From Lachnospiraceae bacterium (lineage in GTDB: Bacteria > Bacillota > Clostridia > Lachnospirales > Lachnospiraceae), in NCBI GenBank assembly GCA_017480195.1, contig JAFVBE010000009.1, forward strand, positions 41,990-105,989: a DNA stretch of 64,000 bases, written 5' to 3'. Shown here in pieces: positions 7,983 to 15,222 of the stretch; positions within the stretch are counted from its first letter, which is position 1; each line of letters begins with the position of its first letter. Below the pieces are notes generated by a model. It saw only the letters and a list, made by a program, of their open reading frames with translations. It was not told the DNA's origin and made no database searches. Position numbers and translations under genes: made by a program.

Positions 7983-9083
7983 TTACTCTGCATCAGTTCC
8001 GGTTGCAACTGTCGGTACTGCGTTTTCTACAAGGAATTCTGCAACCTTGTCTGCAAGAGTATAATAAATAACCTCTTCGTTAGTGTAAATCTCTGCAAAA
8101 GCATCTTCATCAGTTATACCGTAGCTGTCCATAATCTTCTGCTTATAATCTTTGATTTCATCATCCGATACAGTAATATTCTCAGCCTTTGCGATAGCGC
8201 ATACTACAATTTTTTCTTCGATAAAATCTTTGAAAATACCACCTATATAATCTCTGTACATTTCTTCAGAAGTAAAGGAGTATGCTGCAAGATAGGTGCC
8301 AAGATCATAACCGTATTGGCTGGCTTGTTCCTCTACTGATTCAACCTGTTCATCAACGAATTTTTCAATTTCCTGAGTAGGATATTCATTGATAACGGCG
8401 TTGGCTAAGGCTGCCTCCATAACAGCGGTTTTGTTGGCTGTGCTGTCACTGTCTGCATAAGTTTCTGAAAGGCTGTCGCGGATTGATTGCTCATATTCAG
8501 CTATAGTTGAGTAATCAGTATTGGCTGCGACAAATTCGTCAGTATACTCAGGAGTTACAGTCTGTACAATGGAATTAAGAGTTACCGCGAATACTGCCTC
8601 CTTGCCTGCAAGGTCAGGGTTAGGAGAGTAATCCTCAGGAAATGTAGTATATACATTAAATTCATCTCCTATGCTATGACCTATAATTTGATCTTCAAAA
8701 CCATCTATAAATGTTCCTGAACCAAGAGTTAAGTCATAACCGGCGCCATTTGTGTTGCCGCCTTCAAATTCGACACCGTCTATGCTTCCCACAAAATCAA
8801 TATTTACAGTATCGCCGATTTGCGCTGTGCCAGTAGTTACATATTCAGTTGTGGAATAATTAGAAAGTAAGTCCTGCACGCGTGAATTAACTAATTCGTC
8901 GTCTACAACAGTCTTGGTTTCATCGTATTCAATCCCCTTGTACTCACCTAAGGTACAGTAGGCTGAATATTTGTCTATCATATCATTCAGAATACTCTTA
9001 TTACTTTTATGTCCGCATCCGCCGAGCAATGTTAAGCTCATAGTAAGGATGAGGATTTTACTTATTTTTTTGAATTTTTTCAT
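7983..9083 (-). CDS. Trigger-factor-like FKBP-type peptidyl-prolyl isomerase lipoprotein
   Basis: The protein has 366 residues from the ATG at 9081-9083, preferred over one six codons upstream because GGAAGG precedes it. A basic start and a hydrophobic stretch lead to the lipobox LLGGC, so it should be lipid-anchored outside the membrane. Residues about 75-155 (GTAQIGDTVNIDFVGSIDGVEFEGG through AVFAVTLNSI) are an FKBP domain of trigger-factor type. The helical C-terminal half with E/D-rich segments resembles the trigger-factor C-terminal chaperone domain. It probably helps folding of exported proteins. It is monocistronic, and a palindrome follows it. Confidence 0.85.
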   Translation of the reverse strand: MKKFKKISKILILTMSLTLLGGCGHKSNKSILNDMIDKYSAYCTLGEYKGIEYDETKTVVDDELVNSRVQDLLSNYSTTEYVTTGTAQIGDTVNIDFVGSIDGVEFEGGNTNGAGYDLTLGSGTFIDGFEDQIIGHSIGDEFNVYTTFPEDYSPNPDLAGKEAVFAVTLNSIVQTVTPEYTDEFVAANTDYSTIAEYEQSIRDSLSETYADSDSTANKTAVMEAALANAVINEYPTQEIEKFVDEQVESVEEQASQYGYDLGTYLAAYSFTSEEMYRDYIGGIFKDFIEEKIVVCAIAKAENITVSDDEIKDYKQKIMDSYGITDEDAFAEIYTNEEVIYYTLADKVAEFLVENAVPTVATGTDAE

Positions 9084-9255
9084 ATTTTTGTTTCCTTCCA
9101 TATCATTGTGTGTTAAATTATCTTTTAAATATATATCACATTTTGAAATAAAAATAAAGTAAATAATTCTAATTCATATTATTTTCAAACTTTTACACAT
9201 TTTCTTGAGGTAATAGTGAGAAAATAACAATATCTTGATAATTTTTTTCAAAAAA

Positions 9256-9297
9256 ACACAATATTTAGTGGACAAAGTGAAACCTCGGTGCTATAAT
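9256..9297 (+). promoter_or_regulatory. nrdD promoter with overlapping NrdR-type box
   Basis: TGGACA (9269-9274), 17 bp and TATAAT (9292-9297) form the promoter. ACACAATATTTAGTGG (9256-9271) matches the NrdR box consensus ACACWATATWTWGTGT at nearly all positions and overlaps the -35, as expected for a repressor site. I did not find a clear second box at the usual spacing. The 5' leader that follows has a direct repeat of TTGCAGGGG at about 9304-9322. Confidence 0.6.
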
Positions 9298-9390
9298 GAA
9301 TTCTTGCAGGGGGAACTTGCAGGGGAAATTTTGAGATAAAATTCCATTATTATGATTATATTTTAAATAAATTTATGTAGGAGATGTACT

Positions 9391-11517
9391 ATGAAGGTAA
9401 TTAAGAGAGATGGTCATACAGTAACCTATGACCGTTCAAAAATTGTTACTGCCATTCAGAAGGCAAATGCAGAGGTGGAGCCATGCGAGAAAATTTCTGA
9501 TGAGAAAATTGAGGAAATCGTACAGGGGATTGAAGCAAAGAATCGTAAGAGAATGTTGGTTGAGGACATTCAGGATATAATTGAGCAGAAGCTTATGGAT
9601 GATCGTAAATTCGTGCTTGCAAAGACCTACATTATATATAGATATACCAGAGAGCTTGTTCGTAAGGCTAATACAACAGATGATTCTATATTAAGCCTTA
9701 TCCAGAATCGTAATAAGGATGTTATGGAGGAAAATTCCAATAAGAATGCAACAGTTGCATCTACGCAGAGAGACCTTATTGCAGGTGAGGTTTCAAAGGA
9801 TCTTACAAGGAGAGTTCTTTTACCCGAGAAGATTTCGAAGGCTCATGATGAGGGTGCGATTCATTTCCATGATGCAGATTACTTCCTACAGCCGATATTT
9901 AACTGCTGTCTTATCAATATAAGTGATATGCTGGACAATGGAACAGTTATGAACGGTAAGCTTATCGAAAGTCCTAAGAGCTTCCAGGTGGCATGTACGG
10001 TAATGACACAGATTATATCTTCCGTAGCAAGCTCACAGTATGGTGGACAATCTGTAGATATCAAATGCCTTGGTAAATATTTAAGAAGAAGCTATAAGAA
10101 ATATAAGGATAAGCTTGTCGAAGAATACGGCGGAAAGATAGACGAGGAAATACTGGAGAATATGGCTCAGGAACGTCTTAACGACGAGCTTCGTTCCGGA
10201 GTGCAGACCATACAATATCAGATTAATACTTTGATGACTACTAATGGACAGTCCCCGTTTGTAACATTATTTTTAAACCTTGATCCTCATGACGAGTATA
10301 TTGAGGAAAATGCAATTATCATAGAAGAGATACTCCGTCAGAGATTGGAGGGTATTAAGAATGAGAAGGGCGTATATGTAACACCTGCGTTCCCTAAGCT
10401 TGTGTATGTACTTGACGAGCATAACTGCTTAAAGGGAGGCAAGTATGATTACATCACGGAGATGGCGGTTAAGTGTTCTGCTAAGAGACTTTATCCTGAT
10501 TATATATCAGCCAAGAAGATGCGTGAGAACTATGAGGGTAATGTATTCTCACCTATGGGTTGCCGCTCATTCCTTTCTCCTTGGAAGGATGAGAATGGTA
10601 ATTATAAGTGGGAAGGAAGATTTAATCAGGGCGTTGTAAGTCTTAATCTTCCTCAGATTGGTATACTTGCCAAGGGTGATGAGGACAAGTTCTGGAAGAT
10701 ACTTGACGAAAGACTTGACCTGTGCTATGAGGCGCTTATGTGCAGACATAATGCACTTATGGGAATTACCTCTGATGTAAGTCCTGTACACTGGCAGTAT
10801 GGTGCTATCGCAAGACTTAAGAAGGGTGAAAAGATTGACCCATTGCTTTTAGATGGTTATTCAACTATATCTCTTGGTTATATAGGTGTATATGAAGCTA
10901 CTAAGCTCGTGACCGGCGTAAGCCATACGGAGCCTGAGGGTGAGGAGTTCGCACTTAAGCTTATGAAGAAGCTTCGTGCTTCATGTGACAAATGGAAGGC
11001 TGAGACAGGACTTGGCTTTGGTTTATACGGAACTCCTGCAGAGAGTCTCTGCTATAGATTTGCAAGGATTGATCAGGAGAGGTTTGGTACAATCCCTGAT
11101 GTAACGGACAAGGGATATTATACTAATTCCTATCATGTTGATGTGCGCGAGAAGATAGACGCATTTAGCAAATTCAGGTTTGAAAGCCAGTTCCAGAAGA
11201 TTTCTTCCGGCGGTGCAATCTCTTATGTAGAGATACCGAATATGAGAAATAATCTTGAGGCACTTGAAGAGGTTGTAAGATTTATATATGACAATATTCA
11301 GTATGCCGAGTTTAATACAAAATCAGATTACTGCCATGTATGTGATTATGACGGCGAGATTATAATAAATGATGATAACGAATGGGAGTGTCCACAGTGT
11401 GGAAATAAAGATCATTCTAAAATGAATGTTACAAGACGTACCTGCGGTTATCTCGGAGAGAACTTCTGGAATGTAGGAAAGACAAAGGAAATAAAGTCAA
11501 GAGTGTTGCATTTATAG
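9391..11517 (+). CDS. nrdD: Anaerobic ribonucleoside-triphosphate reductase
   Basis: This 708-residue class III reductase makes dNTPs from NTPs without oxygen. The N-terminal ATP-cone (MKVIKRDGHTVTYDRSKI, to about residue 95) is the allosteric domain. Near the C-terminus CHVCDYDGE...CPQCGNKD is the zinc-binding Cys4 site, and RRTCGYLGENFW carries the glycyl radical at G686. GGAGATG lies 5-6 bases before the ATG. nrdG follows after a 12-bp hairpin. Expression is probably repressed by NrdR through the box at 9256-9271. Its presence fits a strict or facultative anaerobe. Confidence 0.97.
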   Translation: MKVIKRDGHTVTYDRSKIVTAIQKANAEVEPCEKISDEKIEEIVQGIEAKNRKRMLVEDIQDIIEQKLMDDRKFVLAKTYIIYRYTRELVRKANTTDDSILSLIQNRNKDVMEENSNKNATVASTQRDLIAGEVSKDLTRRVLLPEKISKAHDEGAIHFHDADYFLQPIFNCCLINISDMLDNGTVMNGKLIESPKSFQVACTVMTQIISSVASSQYGGQSVDIKCLGKYLRRSYKKYKDKLVEEYGGKIDEEILENMAQERLNDELRSGVQTIQYQINTLMTTNGQSPFVTLFLNLDPHDEYIEENAIIIEEILRQRLEGIKNEKGVYVTPAFPKLVYVLDEHNCLKGGKYDYITEMAVKCSAKRLYPDYISAKKMRENYEGNVFSPMGCRSFLSPWKDENGNYKWEGRFNQGVVSLNLPQIGILAKGDEDKFWKILDERLDLCYEALMCRHNALMGITSDVSPVHWQYGAIARLKKGEKIDPLLLDGYSTISLGYIGVYEATKLVTGVSHTEPEGEEFALKLMKKLRASCDKWKAETGLGFGLYGTPAESLCYRFARIDQERFGTIPDVTDKGYYTNSYHVDVREKIDAFSKFRFESQFQKISSGGAISYVEIPNMRNNLEALEEVVRFIYDNIQYAEFNTKSDYCHVCDYDGEIIINDDNEWECPQCGNKDHSKMNVTRRTCGYLGENFWNVGKTKEIKSRVLHL

Positions 11518-11550
11518 TGCATTTATGAATTATAGTGATATCAAAAAATG

Positions 11551-11585
11551 AATACCTAAGTCTTGGATATCGGGACTTAGGTATT
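11551..11585 (+). terminator. Hairpin between nrdD and nrdG
   Basis: AATACCTAAGTC (11551-11562) pairs perfectly with GACTTAGGTATT (11574-11585). The short T-poor tail suggests partial termination or RNA processing that sets nrdG below nrdD. Confidence 0.5.
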
Positions 11586-11624
11586 GTTGACTAAAGATAT
11601 TAAATAGTCAGGGAGATACAGGAT

Positions 11625-12158
11625 ATGAATTATGCAGATATAAAAAGGATAGATGTGGCAAATGGTACGGGAGTAAGGGTTTCAATATTTGTCTCCGGCT
11701 GTACACATCATTGTAAGGGATGCTTTAATCCTGAGACATGGGATTTTGCTTATGGAAAATTATTCACGGAACACGAGATTGATGAAATCATAGAGGATTT
11801 AAAACCTGAATATATAAAGGGATTATCTGTATTAGGCGGAGAGCCTTTTGAATATGTCAATCAACAGGGGCTTCTGCCGTTGCTTCGTAAGGCTAAGGAG
11901 ACCTATCCTGATAAGGATATATGGTGTTATACGGGATATCTGTTTGATGAAGATATAGTAGATAAAATGATGGTTAAATGGCCTGAGACAAGAGAAATCA
12001 TAAAATATATCGATATACTTGTGGATGGCAAATTCGTAGAGGAATTAAAGGATTTAAAACTAAGGTTCAGAGGTTCGTCAAATCAGAGAATCATAGATGT
12101 ACAGAAGTCACTTGCAAGTAATGAAGTTGTCATCTGGGATCAGCCGCTGGAGATATAG
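11625..12158 (+). CDS. nrdG: Anaerobic ribonucleotide reductase activating protein (radical SAM)
   Basis: The 177-residue enzyme uses S-adenosylmethionine and a 4Fe-4S cluster to create the glycyl radical on NrdD. SGCTHHCKGCFNPETW (about 29-44) holds the CxxxCxxC cluster ligands. GLSVLGGEPFEYVNQ contains the GGE motif for SAM binding. The length is in the usual range for NrdG. It lies 107 bp after nrdD and before the dUTPase gene; all three serve dNTP supply. Confidence 0.95.
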   Translation: MNYADIKRIDVANGTGVRVSIFVSGCTHHCKGCFNPETWDFAYGKLFTEHEIDEIIEDLKPEYIKGLSVLGGEPFEYVNQQGLLPLLRKAKETYPDKDIWCYTGYLFDEDIVDKMMVKWPETREIIKYIDILVDGKFVEELKDLKLRFRGSSNQRIIDVQKSLASNEVVIWDQPLEI

Positions 12159-12239
12159 TTGACTGCCGCAGAATCGTATTAAATGTGTTTTGACCGTATA
12201 TTTGTGATGTTATAAATAAATTTTTCAAGGAGAATAAAA

Positions 12240-12692
12240 ATGGAAGAACAAAAAGAAGTAATTAAGATAACCTATCTGTCGGATAAGATTGAAAAGTTGG
12301 AATATATAGCAGGCAAATCAGATTGGATAGATCTAAGAGCGGCAGAGGAGGTAATACTTAAAAAAGGTGAATTTAAACTGATTAATCTCGGTGTATCCAT
12401 GTGCCTGCCTGACGGCTATGAGATGATTATAGCACCAAGAAGCTCTACCTATAAGAATTTTGGTATTATCCAAACTAATTCCATAGGCGTGGTTGATGAG
12501 TCCTATGGTAAGAATTCATCGGATGACGTGCTTATGATGCCGGTTCTTGCGATGAGAGATACTGAGATACATATAAATGACAGAATATGTCAGTTCAGAA
12601 TACAGAAGCATCAGCCTCAGATTGTATTTGAGACAGTAGAGGCAAGAAGCGGAGAGGCACGCGGAGGCTTTGGCTCTACAGGCAAGCAGTAG
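12240..12692 (+). CDS. dut: dUTP diphosphatase
   Basis: This 150-residue trimeric-type dUTPase hydrolyses dUTP to dUMP, keeping uracil out of DNA and supplying thymidylate synthesis. The five family motifs can be followed: WIDLRA (1), [11 protein letters not shown] (2), [11 protein letters not shown] (3, with the catalytic Asp), NDRICQFRI (4) and [10 protein letters not shown] (5, the C-terminal arm that closes on the phosphates). CAAGGAG lies 7 bases before the ATG. The context after nrdDG fits dNTP metabolism, and the PFK gene follows at 22 bp, probably in the same transcript. Confidence 0.94.
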   Translation: MEEQKEVIKITYLSDKIEKLEYIAGKSDWIDLRAAEEVILKKGEFKLINLGVSMCLPDGYEMIIAPRSSTYKNFGIIQTNSIGVVDESYGKNSSDDVLMMPVLAMRDTEIHINDRICQFRIQKHQPQIVFETVEARSGEARGGFGSTGKQ

Positions 12693-12714
12693 CATATAAA
12701 AGGGGAGGAAAAAT

Positions 12715-13944
12715 ATGGGAAAGAATTGTATTGTGGCACAATCCGGAGGCCCGACTGCGGCGATTAACGCCTCACTTGCAGGTGTCATATCTGCTGTAAA
12801 CAAAAGTAATAATTACGAAAAAATCTATGGCTCGCTGCATGGCATACAGGGAGTATTACGGAATGAATTTCTTGAGTTATCCAATGCTACTGAGGACTTC
12901 ATAGAAAGACTTGCTGCGACTCCTGCCATGTATCTTGGCTCCTGTCGTTATAAACTGCCGGATTACAGAGAGGACGAAGCAGCATATAAAGATATATTTG
13001 AAATGTTTGACAGATATAATGTAGGAGCATTCTTTTATATCGGTGGAAATGATTCTATGGATACGGTTGCAAAGCTGTCTGAATATGCGGATGCGATGGG
13101 CAGCAGCATAAGGATAGCAGGGATACCGAAGACCATTGACAATGATTTGCTTGTTACTGACCATACACCTGGCTTTGCATCGGCTGCTAAATATGTGGCA
13201 TCATCTATAAGAGAAGTGGCTTATGACACTTATATATATGACCTTCAAAGTGTTACCATAGTTGAGGTAATGGGGCGTGATGCCGGATGGCTTACCGGCG
13301 CATCGGTACTTACCAGAAATGAATTCTCATTTGCTCCTCATCTTATATATCTGCCGGAGGTAGCATTTGACAGGGAGCAGTTCATAGAGGATGTGCGGAA
13401 AAGCATAGATAGATATAAAAATGTTATTGTGGCTGTATCGGAAGGAATTCATGACGCAGAAGGTAATTATATTGCGGCAGGAGTTGCTGCTGACGATAAG
13501 TTCGGACATGCACAGCTTAGCGGTGCAGGCAAGGCTTTAGAATACCTTGTTAAAGAAAAAATCGGCGTCAAGGTACGCTCAATTGAGATAAATGTATTAC
13601 AGAGGGCGGCAGGACATATGGCTTCTAAGACTGATTTGGAGGAGGCACTGTCCTTAGGTGCTGAGGCTGTCAGATTCACAGAGCTTGGCGAGACCGGTTT
13701 TATGACCGTTATAAAGAGAATGCGCAATGAGCCTTATGAATATATTATAGAGCATTCGCCTGTAAAGGATATAGCGAATAAGGCGAAGCCTGTTCCTGTG
13801 GAATGGATTAATGACGCACATAATGATGTGACGGAAGAATTTATAAGCTATATCAAGCCTCTTGTAGAGGGCGAGGTTGATGTATTCTATAAGGATGGAA
13901 TAGTAGATTACCTTCCGATAGAACATCTTGTACAAACAAAATAA
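12715..13944 (+). CDS. 6-phosphofructokinase, pyrophosphate-dependent type
   Basis: The 409-residue glycolytic enzyme phosphorylates fructose-6-phosphate. Two positions that separate phosphoryl donors point to pyrophosphate: the loop reads GGNDS (110-114) with Asp where ATP enzymes have Gly, and PKTIDND (138-144) has Lys where ATP enzymes have Gly. The first motif of PPi enzymes is usually GGDDS, so the Asn is a variant. The length also suits the long PPi group. The reaction with PPi is reversible and saves ATP in fermenters. AGGGGAGG precedes the start. It follows dut closely, and the tRNA-Leu promoter begins 20 bp after it with no clear terminator between. Confidence 0.9.
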   Translation: MGKNCIVAQSGGPTAAINASLAGVISAVNKSNNYEKIYGSLHGIQGVLRNEFLELSNATEDFIERLAATPAMYLGSCRYKLPDYREDEAAYKDIFEMFDRYNVGAFFYIGGNDSMDTVAKLSEYADAMGSSIRIAGIPKTIDNDLLVTDHTPGFASAAKYVASSIREVAYDTYIYDLQSVTIVEVMGRDAGWLTGASVLTRNEFSFAPHLIYLPEVAFDREQFIEDVRKSIDRYKNVIVAVSEGIHDAEGNYIAAGVAADDKFGHAQLSGAGKALEYLVKEKIGVKVRSIEINVLQRAAGHMASKTDLEEALSLGAEAVRFTELGETGFMTVIKRMRNEPYEYIIEHSPVKDIANKAKPVPVEWINDAHNDVTEEFISYIKPLVEGEVDVFYKDGIVDYLPIEHLVQTK

Positions 13945-13963
13945 AATGAAATTTTTAAATTGT

Positions 13964-13992
13964 TTGACATTTTACGGTGTAAATGATATTAT
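13964..13992 (+). promoter_or_regulatory. Promoter of tRNA-Leu(CAG)
   Basis: TTGACA (13964-13969), 17 bp and TATTAT (13987-13992) lie 15 bp before the tRNA. The -35 context TTGACATTTTA is the same as for the other tRNA-Leu at 39.3 kb. Confidence 0.8.
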
Positions 13993-14006
13993 TGCATTTG
14001 CAATTT

Positions 14007-14090
14007 GCAGTTGTGGCGGAATTGGCATACGCGCATGATTCAGGTTCATGTCCACTTATGTGGGTGTGGGTTCAAGTCCCATCAACTGCA
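14007..14090 (+). tRNA. tRNA-Leu (anticodon CAG)
   Basis: This class II tRNA has 84 nt. The acceptor stem GCAGTTG pairs with CAACTGC and the discriminator is A. The anticodon stem CATGA/TCATG encloses the loop TTCAGGT, giving anticodon CAG. A long variable arm and the T loop TTCAAGT are present. CCA is not encoded, so it must be added. Confidence 0.95.
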
Positions 14091-14093
14091 CTG

Positions 14094-14125
14094 AAAAAGG
14101 TATATCCGAGAGGATATACCTTTTT
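14094..14125 (+). terminator. Terminator of tRNA-Leu(CAG)
   Basis: AAAAAGGTATATCC-GAGA-GGATATACCTTTTT is a perfect 14-bp stem with a GAGA loop and a T run, 3 nt after the tRNA. The same hairpin, slightly changed, follows tRNA-Leu(AAG). Confidence 0.9.
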
Positions 14126-14128
14126 TAG

Positions 14129-14224
14129 TGCAGTTAGACCTTGAACCCGTAGGTTCAAGGTCTCCGCTTCGCTTCGGTCGGTGCTTAACGCGTGCCACAG
14201 GCACGCAGCACCCCATCAACTGCA
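14129..14224 (+). repeat. tRNA-associated structured element, copy 1
   Basis: These 96 bp begin TGCAGTT and end AACTGCA, complementary ends that copy the 3' end of the tRNA-Leu just upstream. Inside are a 12-bp hairpin (AGACCTTGAACC-CGTA-GGTTCAAGGTCT, 14136-14163), the tract CCGCTTCG, and a second hairpin GGTGCT-taac-GCGTGCC-aca-GGCACGC-AGCACC (about 14180-14212). It ends with CCATCAACTGCA, a direct copy of the tRNA tail. The right part reads as the tRNA T-arm/acceptor strand split after GGTTCAAG by an insert. A second copy with changed but still paired stems follows tRNA-Leu(AAG) at 39449-39574. Confidence 0.75.
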
Positions 14225-14293
14225 TGATATTATCTTTATTTAACATATTGATTATGTTAAAATATCCTTATCAAATATTACAGTGAGGTTACT

Positions 14294-14914
14294 ATGTTCA
14301 ATCTAAAGGATGACAGCGAAGAGCTTGAGGTTATTGAAGTAAATAAAAAGTATGATGATTTTAAGGTACTGATGACACGTGTGGAGTTTGTGCTTGATGG
14401 ATACCGCTCGCAGATGGAAGGACTAAGGTTTAAGGAGAGAAGGCTTGATAAGGACAGGAGGGACAGCATATATCTTGTCGTTGGAACGGCGGCAGCAGAG
14501 CTTTTGATTATCCTTTTGTGCCCTGTTATTCCTGTGCTTTTCTTGTTTGCAATTCCTATATCAATAGCTTTTTATGGTTGCTTTCCTTTTATGCTTGGCT
14601 CTATGGTGAAGCGGAATTTCCAATATGTAGTTATGATGGAGAAGAAGCAGGCTATTAAATTCATCACTCAGAATCATGTTAAGACCTTCAAGGACGAGGA
14701 GCGTTTTATCAATTCCAAGATTTTGGAATATGATGCGGTATTGGAGAAAAATCGTCTTAAGCCGGAGGTTACGGAGGAGGATATTATAGAGCTTGAGAAG
14801 CTCACAAGGCCTGAAGAATTTCATGCAGATCCTATAGAGAAGGACTTTAAGATGTGGCCTTTCTGGGTGGTTACTATACTGTGGGTATTGATTGACCTTA
14901 TAATTTTGTTATAA
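14294..14914 (+). CDS. Hypothetical membrane protein
   Basis: I do not recognise this 206-residue protein. It has an acidic N-terminal region (to about 60) with likely coiled coil, two adjoining membrane segments (about 62-105, rich in Leu/Ile/Pro), a charged helical stretch (about 108-185), and a last membrane segment at the very C-terminus (FWVVTILWVLIDLIILL). The start has GTGAGG 5-6 bases upstream. It lies alone between the tRNA-Leu element and the 6S RNA candidate. Confidence 0.65.
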   Translation: MFNLKDDSEELEVIEVNKKYDDFKVLMTRVEFVLDGYRSQMEGLRFKERRLDKDRRDSIYLVVGTAAAELLIILLCPVIPVLFLFAIPISIAFYGCFPFMLGSMVKRNFQYVVMMEKKQAIKFITQNHVKTFKDEERFINSKILEYDAVLEKNRLKPEVTEEDIIELEKLTRPEEFHADPIEKDFKMWPFWVVTILWVLIDLIILL

Positions 14915-14966
14915 ATTCGTCTATAGAATATGGATTTCAGCGAACATTTCTACTTACATATTTTAC

Positions 14967-14995
14967 TTGAAAAATCTGAATAAATATACTATAAT
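14967..14995 (+). promoter_or_regulatory. Promoter of the 6S RNA candidate
   Basis: TTGAAA (14967-14972), 17 bp and TATAAT (14990-14995) form a strong vegetative promoter, putting the transcript start near 15002. Confidence 0.75.
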
Positions 14996-15001
14996 ATAAC
15001 C

Positions 15002-15210
15002 ATATTAATAGTTGTTAGAAATTACATATATCTGGAGTGTACGAAAACTCTTGTTTATTTTGAACCTACATTTACTTTTAAAGGGATTCCTAATTCGTAG
15101 ATGGATGTCAGGCCTCGTATCGGTGGAAGGCAGAAGTCTATGTGCGGTTGCCCACCTAGCTTTGCTAGGAGTCAAAAGGCAGGAAACGGCACTCTGGATA
15201 TATTATTGTA
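15002..15210 (+). ncRNA. ssrS: Probable 6S RNA (SsrS)
   Basis: An unbranched long-rod RNA is suggested. The 5' part CATATATCTGGAGTG (near 15026-15040) pairs with CACTCTGGATATATT (near 15190-15204). Between them are A/U-rich internal loops and short hairpins, including CCTAGC-TTTG-CTAGG (about 15157-15171) followed by A-rich AGTCAAAAGGCAGGAAACGG, like the 3' side of a 6S central bubble. A strong promoter precedes it and the size of about 200 nt is right. The overlapping 73-codon ORF has no ribosome site and looks like a shadow. 6S RNA binds RNA polymerase in stationary phase. Identification rests on structure and remembered resemblance, not on a covariance search. Confidence 0.6.
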
Positions 15211-15222
15211 TAGGAATATTTT

